Position numbers and translations under genes: made by a program. 64,000 nt of DNA from Setomelanomma holmii (lineage: Eukaryota; Ascomycota; Dothideomycetes; Pleosporales; Phaeosphaeriaceae): positions 124,001 to 188,000 of the forward strand of contig ML978202.1 in NCBI GenBank assembly GCA_010015745.1. Direction: 5' to 3'. The notes beneath the pieces were generated by a model. That model did no database searches, was not told where the DNA came from, and worked only from the letters and a program-made list of their open reading frames with translations. Below, one piece after another: positions 1-10,626 of this stretch. How positions within the stretch are numbered: the stretch's first letter is position 1; each line of letters opens with the position of its first letter.

Positions 1-34
1 CGAAAATTGGAAATCTTAGGCCGCTTCTACACAT

Positions 35-2224
35 TCAGTGCTTCCGGACTGTATACCGCGTCGTAGCTGCCTCCTTCCTATCGAAGGTATACACTCCTTT
101 CCTCTCGGCAACACATTCACTCAGACCGATGAAGCCCGGTCTATCCTCAAGCTCATTCGTCCCTGGCCTCCCTGACCCCGTTCCCGGCAAGATCCCTACC
201 ATACCAGGTACACTGCTCAACGATGTTCCGCATTTCCGAAAGCTGAGCGCCTCCAAGTCATCCAGCTCGTCTGTGTACCTTGCACCAAACTTGAACATTT
301 CGAAGCCGTCCAGACTTGGCGCCCACCGTGGTCCAGCATACACAAGCAACCATATCGCACCGCCAGACATGAGTGCTGCCCAAACCGACAACAACACAAT
401 GACATGTACCCAAGATACGACACCGCTTGTGATATACTGCGTCGTCTTTAGCCCGTATAGCTCGCCATAAAAAGGCTCCGTACCACCCTCATCCATCATT
501 GCGATCACACTATCGCCCAACAATCTGTACATGGCAAGTTGCAAGTCCGCCGGACCTAGTGATCTCAAGGCGCCACCCGTGTCCAGACTGGGCGGCAATG
601 GCGCAGAACCAATCGCATTGTGTAGCGCTTTCCACATGCCGCTCATCTCCGCCGCAGTAGTGCCATCCAACGTTTGGTCACGGAGCGTGTCGAGTGCGAG
701 TTGTTGCGGCGGTTGCGTTAGTCCTACGTCACCCAGATCTTTGGGGAGCGAGGCTGGAGGTGCGTTCGAGGGTGAGAAGGAGGCGTAGGTCCGATGGCCT
801 GGGTTGATGGTCGCCTGGCCTACGGCGCTTCGGACGGCGCAGTGAACGCTTATGCCATAGAAGTTGACGTTTCCTTCCACGGCGAGATTACTGAATGGCC
901 TTTTGAGTACGTCTACTAGACCTGACTTGTCTGCAGTGAGGCTCATTGGTAGAAGACTATTATGTTTTGTTCCTTGCCAGATGAAGATTTCAAATATTGC
1001 TGTAGTTGGCTCGGTTGCACTTGTATTGCCCCTGAGATGATCGAGAGTCAGGTTATCGTGGTTGTTGGTCTGCGTGTACGGATTTCCGCTATCGAAGAAG
1101 TCTTGAGTCCATCCATCAGCTGCCACGACTGCGGAGATATTGTAGTCTCCCAGGCCACTGGACCCCGTTCTGTTGAACCACGTGGAAAAGGGCACCGAGG
1201 AGGCTTTTTTGTTAGCAGTCACCTCATCATACCAGCCCATGTTACATCCTGTTTCATCCGAGTTCGGCATGCATAAGTTGATAGAGTAATCGTTGATGTC
1301 GTGTATTTGCAGGAGTTTGAGTTGTTTGGATGGAACAGGCTGACAGGATATTCTCGTGTCTATGCCCCAAGCTCTCCCAGCAACTACCTCGCGAACAGCA
1401 GGTGCAGCGAAAAATCGAATCTCGTTTGACTCAGCAGAAGCCTGGTCATCGAAATAAGTGGTCGACACATGCGATGTCCCATCAGGTGCGTACAGGATCC
1501 CATTGGAGAGAGGCGTGGCAGGTCGGCCTGATTGCCAGTAGTTATATATCCGCTGGCTGACAGAGGTAGGTCCGCGAGCATTGAACGTAGTAGAGTTGGG
1601 TCCGTATATCTGTGCCTTGGTATCTGACGCAACAGAGGCAGTCTTCAGCTCGATTGTCAAACCATTCAGTGGAATAGCTACGAATAGCAAGAGAGTGTTC
1701 AAGCTAAGGAAGAGCCATAAAAGGTTTGGCGACCGTCGAGATCCAATTTTCCGGAACAAGAACTGCACCACGAAAGTTCGCAGCGCCCGAAACCACCAAA
1801 GCGGGTTGGCCCACTTCATGTCCGTATGCCACATGAGCGACGCTGCGGTTGCTGGTGCCAGCCGAGGCATCATCAATGCGGCAGCTTCGATGTTGGCAAG
1901 ACCAGCGCGTGCCCACTCTAACGAGAAAATGGCTCCCACGAACCAGACGTAGAAAGCCTATCCCGCGTCGAACCTCGGACTGATGACAATGTCGTTGGCG
2001 GGTTGTTTCTTGAGGTATTCGAAAACGATGAATGTATAGATAGCAAGCAGCACCAGAGGACCGAGGAAGGTAAGAAGTGATCGCAAAACATATCGTTTGA
2101 GCGTGTAAGTAGTGTCATTCGTAAGGACTTGAGGTTTGTCGAGAACGGAGTGTTGTCCGTCAAGTTGATGTTCTGAAGAGGTCGCGTCGTCCGCTCCCGG
2201 CTCGCGAACGGTGGGAAGGTGCAT
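35..2224 (-). CDS. Fungal multi-pass membrane protein of unknown function, with an in-frame stop
   Basis: Two long open segments lie in one frame, 2224-1958 and 1957-35, separated only by a TAG at 1960-1958. Read through, they give about 729 codons. Four hydrophobic helices are visible: one near residues 45-70 (LLTFLGPLVLLAIYTFIVF), one straddling the TAG (AFYVWFVGAIFSLEWARAG), one with LLWLFLSLNTLLLFVAI, and a C-terminal one with VVSWVHVIVLLSVWAAL. A large N-glycosylatable loop lies between helices 3 and 4, and a polar tail follows. The layout resembles uncharacterised membrane proteins common in Pezizomycotina; I cannot name a function. The stop is either a real lesion (GGA-TAG would be CAG with one C-to-T change) or is removed by a possible 63-nt in-frame intron (1980-1918). 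That splice would also delete the second helix, so I favour a lesion. Confidence 0.6.
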
Positions 2225-3484
2225 CCTAGAAGACTTACCACTGATAAAATCGATGCGTCAGTAGAGCTCTGGACTGGAGACTGCACCTCGTAGAAAGAAG
2301 GACCGCACACTGTGTGCGACAGATAGTAAAAGTGCTCACAAGCTGTCCAGTCGCTTGTTCAACATGCAGGCTCAAGGCAGATTGGAGAAGACCATCGAAC
2401 TTGAAAAGCGCCATGCGTGGACAGGATGTAGTCATAGGCTGCAACAGTAAGACGGCTATCAGCCCAACGTCCCACCTGTTTTTGTGGAGTCTTGTTGTTT
2501 GCGTCGCATGTACTCAGCCTCTGGGGGCCAACAGGATTGGACAATTCCACGCACCTCAAGTCAGGCTGAGACACCCACGAGGGGCCTGTTACTCAGCCTT
2601 CTGTCGGTTCCATTGAACAGATAGACTGTAAGATTTGGGGGCGTCGGCTAGTGTAAGGCTGATCATCCTCCAAGCACCAGTGCGATGTTGGTCGCGGCGC
2701 TGCACGCGCTGAGCCTCATAACGTTGCGACGTCGTGGGTTTGAGGTGGTTACATATTCCTGGAGGTGAACTGCGTTAGAGCGCACCCGATGCCAATAAAT
2801 CTTGAACGGACAGTTCCCTCGGGAAAAATTGTTGGCGACGGTGGTGTCGTTCAGGGCGGAGAAAGATGGACAGATGATGAATAAGGTTGAGGAATGACGA
2901 GGGAACGGCCTCGGTTGATTTAGGAAGCTGCAGCCTTGTTGAACCGGGACGACGTGACTTCGCCCTCAAGTATCCTAGGATCATCTCTTCAGCTAGGCGG
3001 AGAACAACAGAAAATGAAGTCTGCAGCCTCGGCGCCCCGGAGTGTAAGAGTTGTAAAGTGCGGTGCACCCAACACGTAGAGTGGTCGCGTGCTCCGTACG
3101 CCAGGAAATGAGTCTCAAAGTGAGGCTTGTGTGAGCGGAACTGCCGGTCGTAGTGTTGGTAACGTCTTTAACAAGTATGGGCAGGAGGCGGACGAGAAAA
3201 AGCAACGAGATTGTCAACAGAGGTAAGTAGTCGGGAAAGGTCACCAGACTGAGCAGTATGTTGTGCGCTTAATCGTTCCTCATTTGATGTGCTAGCACGA
3301 AAGCCATCTATTTCCGTAGGGCCCACCAGATCATGCCGTGACATCCCCGCCCATTCCTCCTAGATACTCCATGTCGTGCCCAAAGTCCAGATGAGACCAT
3401 AAGACGCAACCGATGCAGAGAAGCCCGAATGATGCTTGAGAAGTGACAGCTAAAGCGGCGGGTGTCGTACCGAACAGGGCACGC
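2225..3484. other. Intergenic, no supported gene
   Basis: About 1.26 kb between the membrane protein and eS12. Short open frames on both strands lack family signatures, plausible starts or splice structure. I see nothing else in it. Confidence 0.6.
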
Positions 3485-4139
3485 TTATTGCTCGGTCTGG
3501 AAGTAGTTGAGGAGGATGCTGCGCTCCTGGGACTCCTCACCCCAGTCCTTGACAACGACGCAGGAGCAGTTGACGACCTTGCGGGGGTTGCCCTCACGAT
3601 CGATCTGGCCTATTACAATAATCAGCCCACGTTCCTCAATCTCATCACGCCAGCCTCTCAGCCATCCATAGTGCCAAACTTACAAAGACCAGCCCACTCG
3701 CCGAGCTGCTTGCCATCGGGAACCTTGATGAGAGGGATCTTGTGCTCGCTGCAAAGCGCAACCACAAGCTTCTTGTATGCCTCCTCCTCGCAAGCCTCGT
3801 TCAGGACACACATGTGTGCCTGGCGACGGTCGAGGGCCTTGGAAGCCTCGCGCAGACCGCGGGCAAGACCGTCGTGGATGAGGGCGAGCTTGAGAACGCC
3901 CTTGAGCGCCTCGAGGACAGACATCTGGCCCTTGCCGCCGGACGCATCCGCGGAGACCTCGACCTCGGCGGCCGCGCTGACTTGGGACTTAGTATCGTCT
4001 TCTCCGTCCGACTGTTGCAAGTTAGCGACGCACGCGATGAACGATGTCGGCGACGGCGGGGTAGTGAAAAACTGCGTCTTTCTTCATTGTGAAGGCTAGC
4101 AGGTAGGCTTGGGATCTCCATTGGGAATGTGCGTACCAT
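3485..4139 (-). CDS. rps12: 40S ribosomal protein eS12
   Basis: eS12 is a small-subunit ribosomal protein of the L7Ae/L30e/S12e fold. Exons are 4139-4137, 4011-3684 and 3609-3485, joining to 151 aa, the usual eS12 length. The first exon is only the ATG: ATG is followed directly by the donor GTACGC, and the acceptor TTGCAACAG precedes the SDGEDD start of the conserved protein. The second intron (3683-3610) has donor GTAAGT and an acceptor that rebuilds the Cys of GLCQIDREG. Recognisable conserved stretches are MSVLEALKGVLKLALIHDGL, HMCVLNEACEEEAYKKLVVA, KVVNCSCVVVKDWGEES and a terminal NYFQTEQ. It stands alone, with the TeaR-like gene about 0.9 kb upstream. The identification is secure; only the ATG-only exon is a model, but no other start fits. 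Confidence 0.94.
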
Positions 4140-5047
4140 GATGAATGATTTCTTGTCGGGTTTCCTCGAAGAGTGGTTGTTAGTGATAAGGAAGAGGTCA
4201 AAAGTTCGAGGTTGCGAAATCCCGTGTGCGCGCTAGCGGGCGCCTGAGAAGGCTTCGGCTAATGCCGTCGCACGTGACGTCCACCTTTTGTATACATGTG
4301 CAGTGGGGCAACGCAGAGAAATTTTGTCAGATCTTTGGGAGGTGCAATTGCTTAGGCTGGAGGAAGGAATTGTCCCGGGAAGTAAGCCTGATACGCGCGA
4401 CGAGTGTTGTGCGAGCTCCCAGGTAAATGTAGAATACAACCCCCGCCACACCTTCAGAGCATCTTTCGGCACGCTACATTAACATGATCTTGAATCACTG
4501 CGAACCGTATGTGGAGATAGAAGTCAATGAGATGGTGGATGTCGAATTCTCAAAGATCCTATCGCGATCTGTACACGCTGCCTTTCCGCTGCAGCTGGCA
4601 GCTTCCCCTGGACCAGCCATCCTGCATCTCCCATGCTCGCGTTCCTCGTTGATCCCCACAACTATATCTGAACCAATTTACTCGCTTGGACACATGTCCC
4701 CATGAAACAAGAAACATGAAAGTTGGCGAAGTGCCAGTCGAGGATGCTCATGCAACCCTTGAGATATCGAAAAGGGCGCTAATACAAGGGCTATGAAGGC
4801 GATGCTCTAGGAATGCAGACGCTTGCCGTACGAAGATACAATGACAGTGCTTGCTAAAGAAGGAATAGAGAAGTGAAGGAAACGAAAGCTCGCTGTAAGC
4901 TATCAGCTCATTATGCAGAGCAGTGCAAAAACTTCCTGGGCCGCCGACTTTAGCCCGAACTCCACAGACGCCATATGTGTTGAAAAAGTACAACTTGGAC
5001 GTAGTAGGTAATTGAAGGAAAGAAATGGGTATATGAAGTAATGAAAG
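4140..5047. other. Intergenic, no supported gene
   Basis: Holds the eS12 promoter and the 3' flank of the TeaR-like gene. No coding or RNA feature is supported. Confidence 0.55.
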
Positions 5048-6640
5048 CTACATGACAATGCAGCAACAGCTTTTCTTCTCCTTTGCATCGTCCACAGGCT
5101 CTGGCACTCGAGTAGTCTTTGGCTGTGAATCGCCTGCAGGTACAATGGGCGGTGCTAGTTTGGGTGAAGGCACGCGGGGACTTTGCGTCTGCGGTATCGT
5201 CGGAGTCAGCTTATATCCGCCTTGCTCATTGGCCGACGATTTTGCTGGATTGGTGTCGGCCTTCTCCTCGCTCGCATCTTGTTTCGTAGGACTGGGGAGT
5301 GGCCATGTTTCGTTGGCTTGTGCCTTCTCGAAGTCGAGCGGCTGTAGTTGTGAATTACGCTTGTCCTGAAACTCCTCTGTGTTCAACATCTGGAAGTCCT
5401 TGTCGTACATGGAAGCGACCCTGCCTTCATTCTCCCATTGCTCTCGCTGCATGCGTTTTGCATGCGTGGGAATGATCTGCTGATCCGGAGGCAGACGAGG
5501 ATCTGGTTTGTACATTGTGGCTAACCAAGGAGCTTCTCCCTCCGGCCTATGACTGGTTGTGGGACGTGATACGGATCCGCTGCTCGTGCCTGGTCGTTTG
5601 GGTGGCGAATTTCCAGAAGCTTGTCTGTTCTTCGCCGAGGTCTTGACGCTAGTCTTGCGTGCACCAGAGGTAGGTGTGGGCTTGCCGGGTGTTTTGGCCT
5701 TCATAGGAGACTTCTGTGGTGACTTTGGTGGCGATCCATTGGTGGCTGAAGTCTTGCGCATATGTCCAAATGGCGGAGTCGTCTGTCGTTGGCCCTCTGG
5801 TCCATCGAGCAGATTCTGACTGCCGACACTTCCACTACGGACTCTTGCGCCATTTGTTGCAATAGCATCGCCATTCCAATTCTCACTTCCCGCACGGGAT
5901 CGAGGCAAAGGTGCATCGCGATCCGCTACAGACGCCGGCACCGGTATACCGCTAGTCTTTGCAAGTGGTATGCGAGACGTGCTTGGTCGTACGGTGTGGT
6001 TGCCAGTTCGTGGTGATGTCGGTATGCTGTCGGGTCCAAAGTCTTCGTACGGATCCGGACTGCCATACGCATGATGATCCTCGGTTGCATCCTCGTCTTC
6101 TGCTGGTATCGGAGATATTACGTGACGGTGTTCGGTGCGTTCCTCGCTGTCGCGAGTCTGCTCGACCGCCTCGGATCCTCTACGGGATCGTGCTCGACGA
6201 GTTGCGCTTTGCGAGCGACTATTGGATCTGCTTGATCTCCCAACTCTGAAGCCTGCTTCCTCCAGCTCTCTCGTCTCAATCTCCTTCAACTTGTCTCGAT
6301 GAATCCAGTTGTTCTGGTCATGCTCGACTGGTGACCATGTCGGGTCCGCTGAGTTCGATCTCACGGGCTTCTTCTTGGGCTTGCCCTTCACAGTGGTCGG
6401 CCCTTTCTTGTTGTTGGTATGACTTTTGTAGTACTCGAGCACACTGTCTTGGTCCTGGCCAATTGCGCTCATATCGCCGCTCGGCTTCTTGTGCAGCTCA
6501 TTCGTACGCTCGGACATGAGTCGGTCGCTGTCGTAGGTCTGATTCTGCGAGTCCCAGGTGGGTGACCGTACAGGCTTCGCGAAACCCGTGGCCTGCGAGG
6601 TATGCGGCTGGCGATAGGTGGAGGTGCCGTACTCGGACAT
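5048..6640 (-). CDS. teaR: TeaR-like cell-end polarity protein with CaaX box
   Basis: Single exon, 530 aa, rich in Ser, Pro, Thr and charged residues and apparently mostly disordered. It ends in KKSCCCIVM: a CaaX box (CIVM) preceded by two further cysteines, which predicts prenylation with possible palmitoylation and hence plasma-membrane attachment. An ordered-looking block near residues 375-400 (PWLATMYKPDPRLPPDQQ) and an N-terminal TWDSQNQTYDSDRLMSERTN block resemble the Aspergillus TeaA receptor TeaR, the filamentous counterpart of S. pombe Mod5. That family anchors Kelch/TeaA cell-end markers at the hyphal tip. The middle carries many SPxK and RxxS sites suggesting phosphoregulation. The family assignment rests on the C-terminal motif, composition and remembered blocks, so treat it as probable. 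Start ATG at 6640 is the first in frame. Confidence 0.7.
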   Translation of the reverse strand: MSEYGTSTYRQPHTSQATGFAKPVRSPTWDSQNQTYDSDRLMSERTNELHKKPSGDMSAIGQDQDSVLEYYKSHTNNKKGPTTVKGKPKKKPVRSNSADPTWSPVEHDQNNWIHRDKLKEIETRELEEAGFRVGRSSRSNSRSQSATRRARSRRGSEAVEQTRDSEERTEHRHVISPIPAEDEDATEDHHAYGSPDPYEDFGPDSIPTSPRTGNHTVRPSTSRIPLAKTSGIPVPASVADRDAPLPRSRAGSENWNGDAIATNGARVRSGSVGSQNLLDGPEGQRQTTPPFGHMRKTSATNGSPPKSPQKSPMKAKTPGKPTPTSGARKTSVKTSAKNRQASGNSPPKRPGTSSGSVSRPTTSHRPEGEAPWLATMYKPDPRLPPDQQIIPTHAKRMQREQWENEGRVASMYDKDFQMLNTEEFQDKRNSQLQPLDFEKAQANETWPLPSPTKQDASEEKADTNPAKSSANEQGGYKLTPTIPQTQSPRVPSPKLAPPIVPAGDSQPKTTRVPEPVDDAKEKKSCCCIVM

Positions 6641-8146
6641 GTATGGTTCCTGCTCGAGACCACTACTCTAGTGTTACAGTCAGCACAGGTTGTCCTTCGT
6701 GGTGTGGCAGCATTGCTACCAGACTTGGTGTTCGCAAGCAGGGTCGGTTGTGTTGGCGCTACGGTGCGGCACGAACGATAGCTGCAGTAGTCTGTACCGT
6801 TGGGGACCGGCATGTGACGCGATGACCTCAGGAGAGGGAAGATTTACGCACAGTATTGTTTACGGGAACCGCAAAATCCCACGATGCTCCTCCGCTGTGT
6901 GAACTGCTCGGTGGAGTCAATTGCTGTGCAGGCGGTGGTTGTTGGCGAGCCGAAGCAAAAGTGGCCATCAAATGTGTCGCTGGTCGGGTGCAGAGCCGTG
7001 TATGACGCGTCTTGCGCCTTCAGCGAATGCACAGGGTCTTTTGCTGCGGCGAGACAATGGAAGTGGGCGTTGACGATGTCCTGGAATGTCTCCAAGCACG
7101 GGGAAGGGGCCGATGCGACTAGGGACGGCGGTGTAAATCGTCACGCTCGGGCGTGTCGCAAGCCAACGGACCACCGAAACGTTTATGCAAGGCCGCTATG
7201 TTGAGAATGCCATGGATGAGCTGGAGGAACGGTCCGCGGGTGAGGAGGCACGGTGGAGGTTATGAGGGGGTGTTTGCATGCGCGAAGCAAGCAGTTCCCT
7301 GCAAGTCGGGTCGCGACCTATCAAAAAGAAAAGACAAGGTGAAGAGACACAAATGAATGTTAGCGACCGATGGTTCTCGCGCTGCGCTCGATCAGCACCC
7401 AGTCGCTGCAATGCCTCGTGAGAATCGCGACCGTGGACGCGAGGAAGTTCTTCGAGTGAGCGAAGCTGGGGGCCACCTTAGTGGACGGGGAACTTTGTGA
7501 CTCCCCTTGGCACAATTTAGATGCACACGGACGTGCCTATTCGGGATCGAGGCCGCGGATGAAAGGCAGCCGGAATGACTTGCGGGTCAACTGAGGTTGT
7601 GTAGAAGAATGATGGCAGAGAGAGGTCTCATTTGAACCATCACGACACTGCTTCTTCTTCATGTGCAACGGCGACAACGTTGCTCCTTCCCTGGTCGATT
7701 TCACGATAACAGGCTGCATGCGGCCAGACTTTGATTATATTGAAGAGGCAGCGTCCACTCGCTGCCCTTGCGCGTCTGCATAACCATGCATTTAAGCTTC
7801 TACCCTTGGAGCCATACCCGATAGGAGCGAGCTAGGCTTCGGTACCTGGGCCATAGCGCGGAGAATGGGGACCGCGCCTTCTGTCTGCGCCGCTGTCACT
7901 TGACTCGCGACGGAGGGAAATGACTCTGGTGTGCATATGCAGCCTTGTAGGATGCGACGCAGTTCACAAGTCAGATGGCACAGCGGTTTTGCAAACTCAA
8001 TCCATCTCACGATGAGCGCGCTGCAATACGCGGTTTGGGACGATACCCAGGTCCCTGGTCAGCGGCTAAACACCACCTGCATGGCATCAATACTCCACAC
8101 CTGCACGATTACCGAAACAATCATATTTGCATCGAAACAAGATCGT
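6641..8146. other. Intergenic, no supported gene
   Basis: 1.5 kb between the TeaR-like gene promoter and the 3' end of the ferric reductase. Several short open frames exist on both strands with no family signature. No RNA gene recognised. Confidence 0.5.
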
Positions 8147-10079
8147 CTACCAACCGAACGTCTCGTCATACCAGAACACATCATGCCGCTTCTTCACCCA
8201 AACTTCTACACTTTTCTTCAGATCTTCAGTCAGGCGCTTTGGTCCGCAACAGATGACTGCAGTCCGCATGCCTTTGCTAAAGACTTCGTTCACGATGCCG
8301 TCCAAGTTTGGCCGACCGCTCTTGATTACCATGCCCTTCCTTGGCTTGTCCATCTGCTCTTCCATACTCAGCAATTGCTCATTTTCTGCCATTTCGATCG
8401 CCTCTCCCTCCTCATCGTCATCTACAGCAAACACAGATTGGTCGGCCTGCAGACTCGGTCCCGAAGGTCGTGTGACGTAGACCTCGACAGCGCTTGGGCC
8501 GTGCAACAGGCCAGTGCCATCCGCTTCACCGTTCTCATGACCGTTCTCGGGAGTGGCAACATCTGGGAACGCCCACTGCGTTTCGGCGAGTTTCTGCACA
8601 GCCCATATGCACCGTATCTGCGTACCTGCGGGTGTGGGGTCGTGGAGCTCCAGGATACTTCGATAAATCGGCATGATAAATGTTGCACCGACTCCACCGG
8701 CTACCAAAAGCACCTTGTCGTAGTCCGATAAGTCTGGTAGACGATTCGAAGCACCATAAGGGCCCTCGAGAGCGATAGGCAGAATGGGTATATCGCCGCC
8801 AGAGGTTGGGAGCATCGGAATGCCACTACCGCCTTGAGCGAGAGAGCGTGCGAGATCTGCGAGGTACTTGGTGTTACCGTTCAGCGTTCGCGCGACTAGC
8901 AGAAGCTCTTTATCCTTGGACGGAATGGACGCAATGGTAAATGGATTCGTCTTGTTGGTCATCAGCCATTGTTGATAGAACTTTGGGGTTGTTGCCTTCC
9001 CCCAGGGCCTACTAAGGTAGACGTGTTGCCCGGGTTTCCATGTCAGCGCTGAATTGTCTGCCGGCAATGGTATACGGATTTGAATGAGGTTGGTCCCAGG
9101 TAGCAACCTGATTGTGCCTTGATACAGCTTCAACCGTAAGGCACGGAACACCAGGTGTAATGCCTCTACCAGGATGATTTGGTAGACGAAGATGCGAATG
9201 TGAGATACGTGCAGCCACAAGGGTAAGATGATGAAGTTCGCAATGGCGATGTGCGACACGTAAAACACTCGGTAGTTCCTCCTTCGTGCAAAAGCCAGTG
9301 CCGTTGTGCTGATGACGGAGAAAAGGATGATGCTGACGATACCCCAGATGACGTCCCAGTCCTTGATGCGCTTTGCGAGAAAGCCAGAAAGGACGAAAAA
9401 GTTGAGGTAGAAAGCCGCATGTAGAATGAAGAGAAGGAATACGATCCGACCCAGGATCTGATGTGATGCTTTCAATTGCTCATGAGAACAACGAGTCAGC
9501 CATTGAACTGGGGAATATGACGCTCGCATCGCCAGGAGATAGTGTACTGGCAGCTGTGAGGTACCAATCTGTCCAAAACGCTTCGTGAGGTGGAGATAGT
9601 CTATTCATGTTCAGCACGTATCAATGTTGACTTGAAAGGTAATGCTTACCATTTCCAGTCTTCGCGATACTGAGGTACAGCAGCCATATCGTCCAGACGC
9701 TTGCCCCAATCCACTCTGCTCTCGTTCCCCAATTCCACCCTCGAATCAAATCCTTGCTCATCCACCACTTTACTTTTGTAGAAGTGCTGTGCAGCTTCCT
9801 CAGCCATCCGAGTTTTCCGTCCGGTCCCTTGGTGAATGATGGCGATTTTGGTCGCTCATACTTCAGTCCGCTCTGAAGCATCCATCTCACGAAGAACGAT
9901 ATTTGAAAGAGCGCGAAGATGACCAGAACAGACCATTGCGCAACGAAGCCATACCAGTCCAAATATTCTCGTCTCTGGTGCTTTTGCTTGTCGTCAAGGG
10001 ATTCGAAGTAGTATCCAAAGGCCCAGTATTGATCTGTCTTGACTTCATGATGACCTTCGTGTCGCCGTATGTACTCCAT
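8147..10079 (-). CDS. Ferric/metalloreductase transmembrane component (FRE family)
   Basis: Exons 10079-9650 and 9600-8147 join (donor GTAAGC, phase 1) to 627 aa. This is a flavocytochrome that moves electrons from cytosolic NADPH through FAD and two haems to extracellular Fe(III) or Cu(II) before uptake. The N-terminal 140 residues hold two helices. The ferric-reductase core has two haem-ligand pairs, His190/His204 and His260/His274, each with 14-residue spacing. An FAD-binding region follows (GQHVYLSRPW, NPFTIAS), then an NADPH region (LLVAGGVGATFIMPI, AVICCGP) and the family-typical aromatic end YDETFGW. An acidic, Glu/Asp-rich insert (DDDEEGEAIEMAENEQ) lies in the NAD-binding half. It diverges from the nucleoside hydrolase across about 550 bp. 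The exact metal substrate cannot be read from the sequence. Confidence 0.92.
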
Positions 10080-10626
10080 GGTGATGCTGAGTACGCGCAG
10101 ATTTGAGCGCGCTGTTATTGGCCCTGGTGCTGTCGGATCTCAACGGAAGCAAGTCGGAGTGGAACCTCATGCACGGTCCCCACACTTGCCGTAGAGCAAG
10201 AATAAAAGACAAAAGCCAGCAGGAGAGTGAAAGGTGGCCTCTGAACTGAGGTTGTGCATGAAGATGACAAAGGCAGTGCTTGTGTTCGGACTTTGGCCTT
10301 CCCTAAGGCTTATAATCGCCGACGCATTAGGCAAGTGCGTCACCCTATCCAAAGTTGCCCACCAACGCCCGAAGAGAATTATCCCAAGCTCGTTCGGATG
10401 ACAATTCTGACAATGCGCCGTTGATGTGTGAAGTCGAAATCTTGCCAAGGGGATGCGCGAAGGAGGCATCTACAGCGATGCGCCTATTGAAAGGTACCGA
10501 GTGCTAGGTTGTCAGCCACTGGCGCAACCCCGCTAACATCCCACTCTTGAACCCTGCATAAACAACGCGCGCCCGTTGTACCAATTGTTCCGCCTGCATC
10601 ATTCTGTGTTCAAACAGATATCATAG

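Noticed and set aside
1918..2310. 130-codon minus-strand frame overlapping the start of the first gene
   Set aside because: Out of frame with the membrane protein and without hydrophobic segments; a shadow.
7931..8731. 266-codon open frame on the plus strand
   Set aside because: Mostly antisense to the ferric reductase C-terminus, with no family features; a shadow of the real gene.
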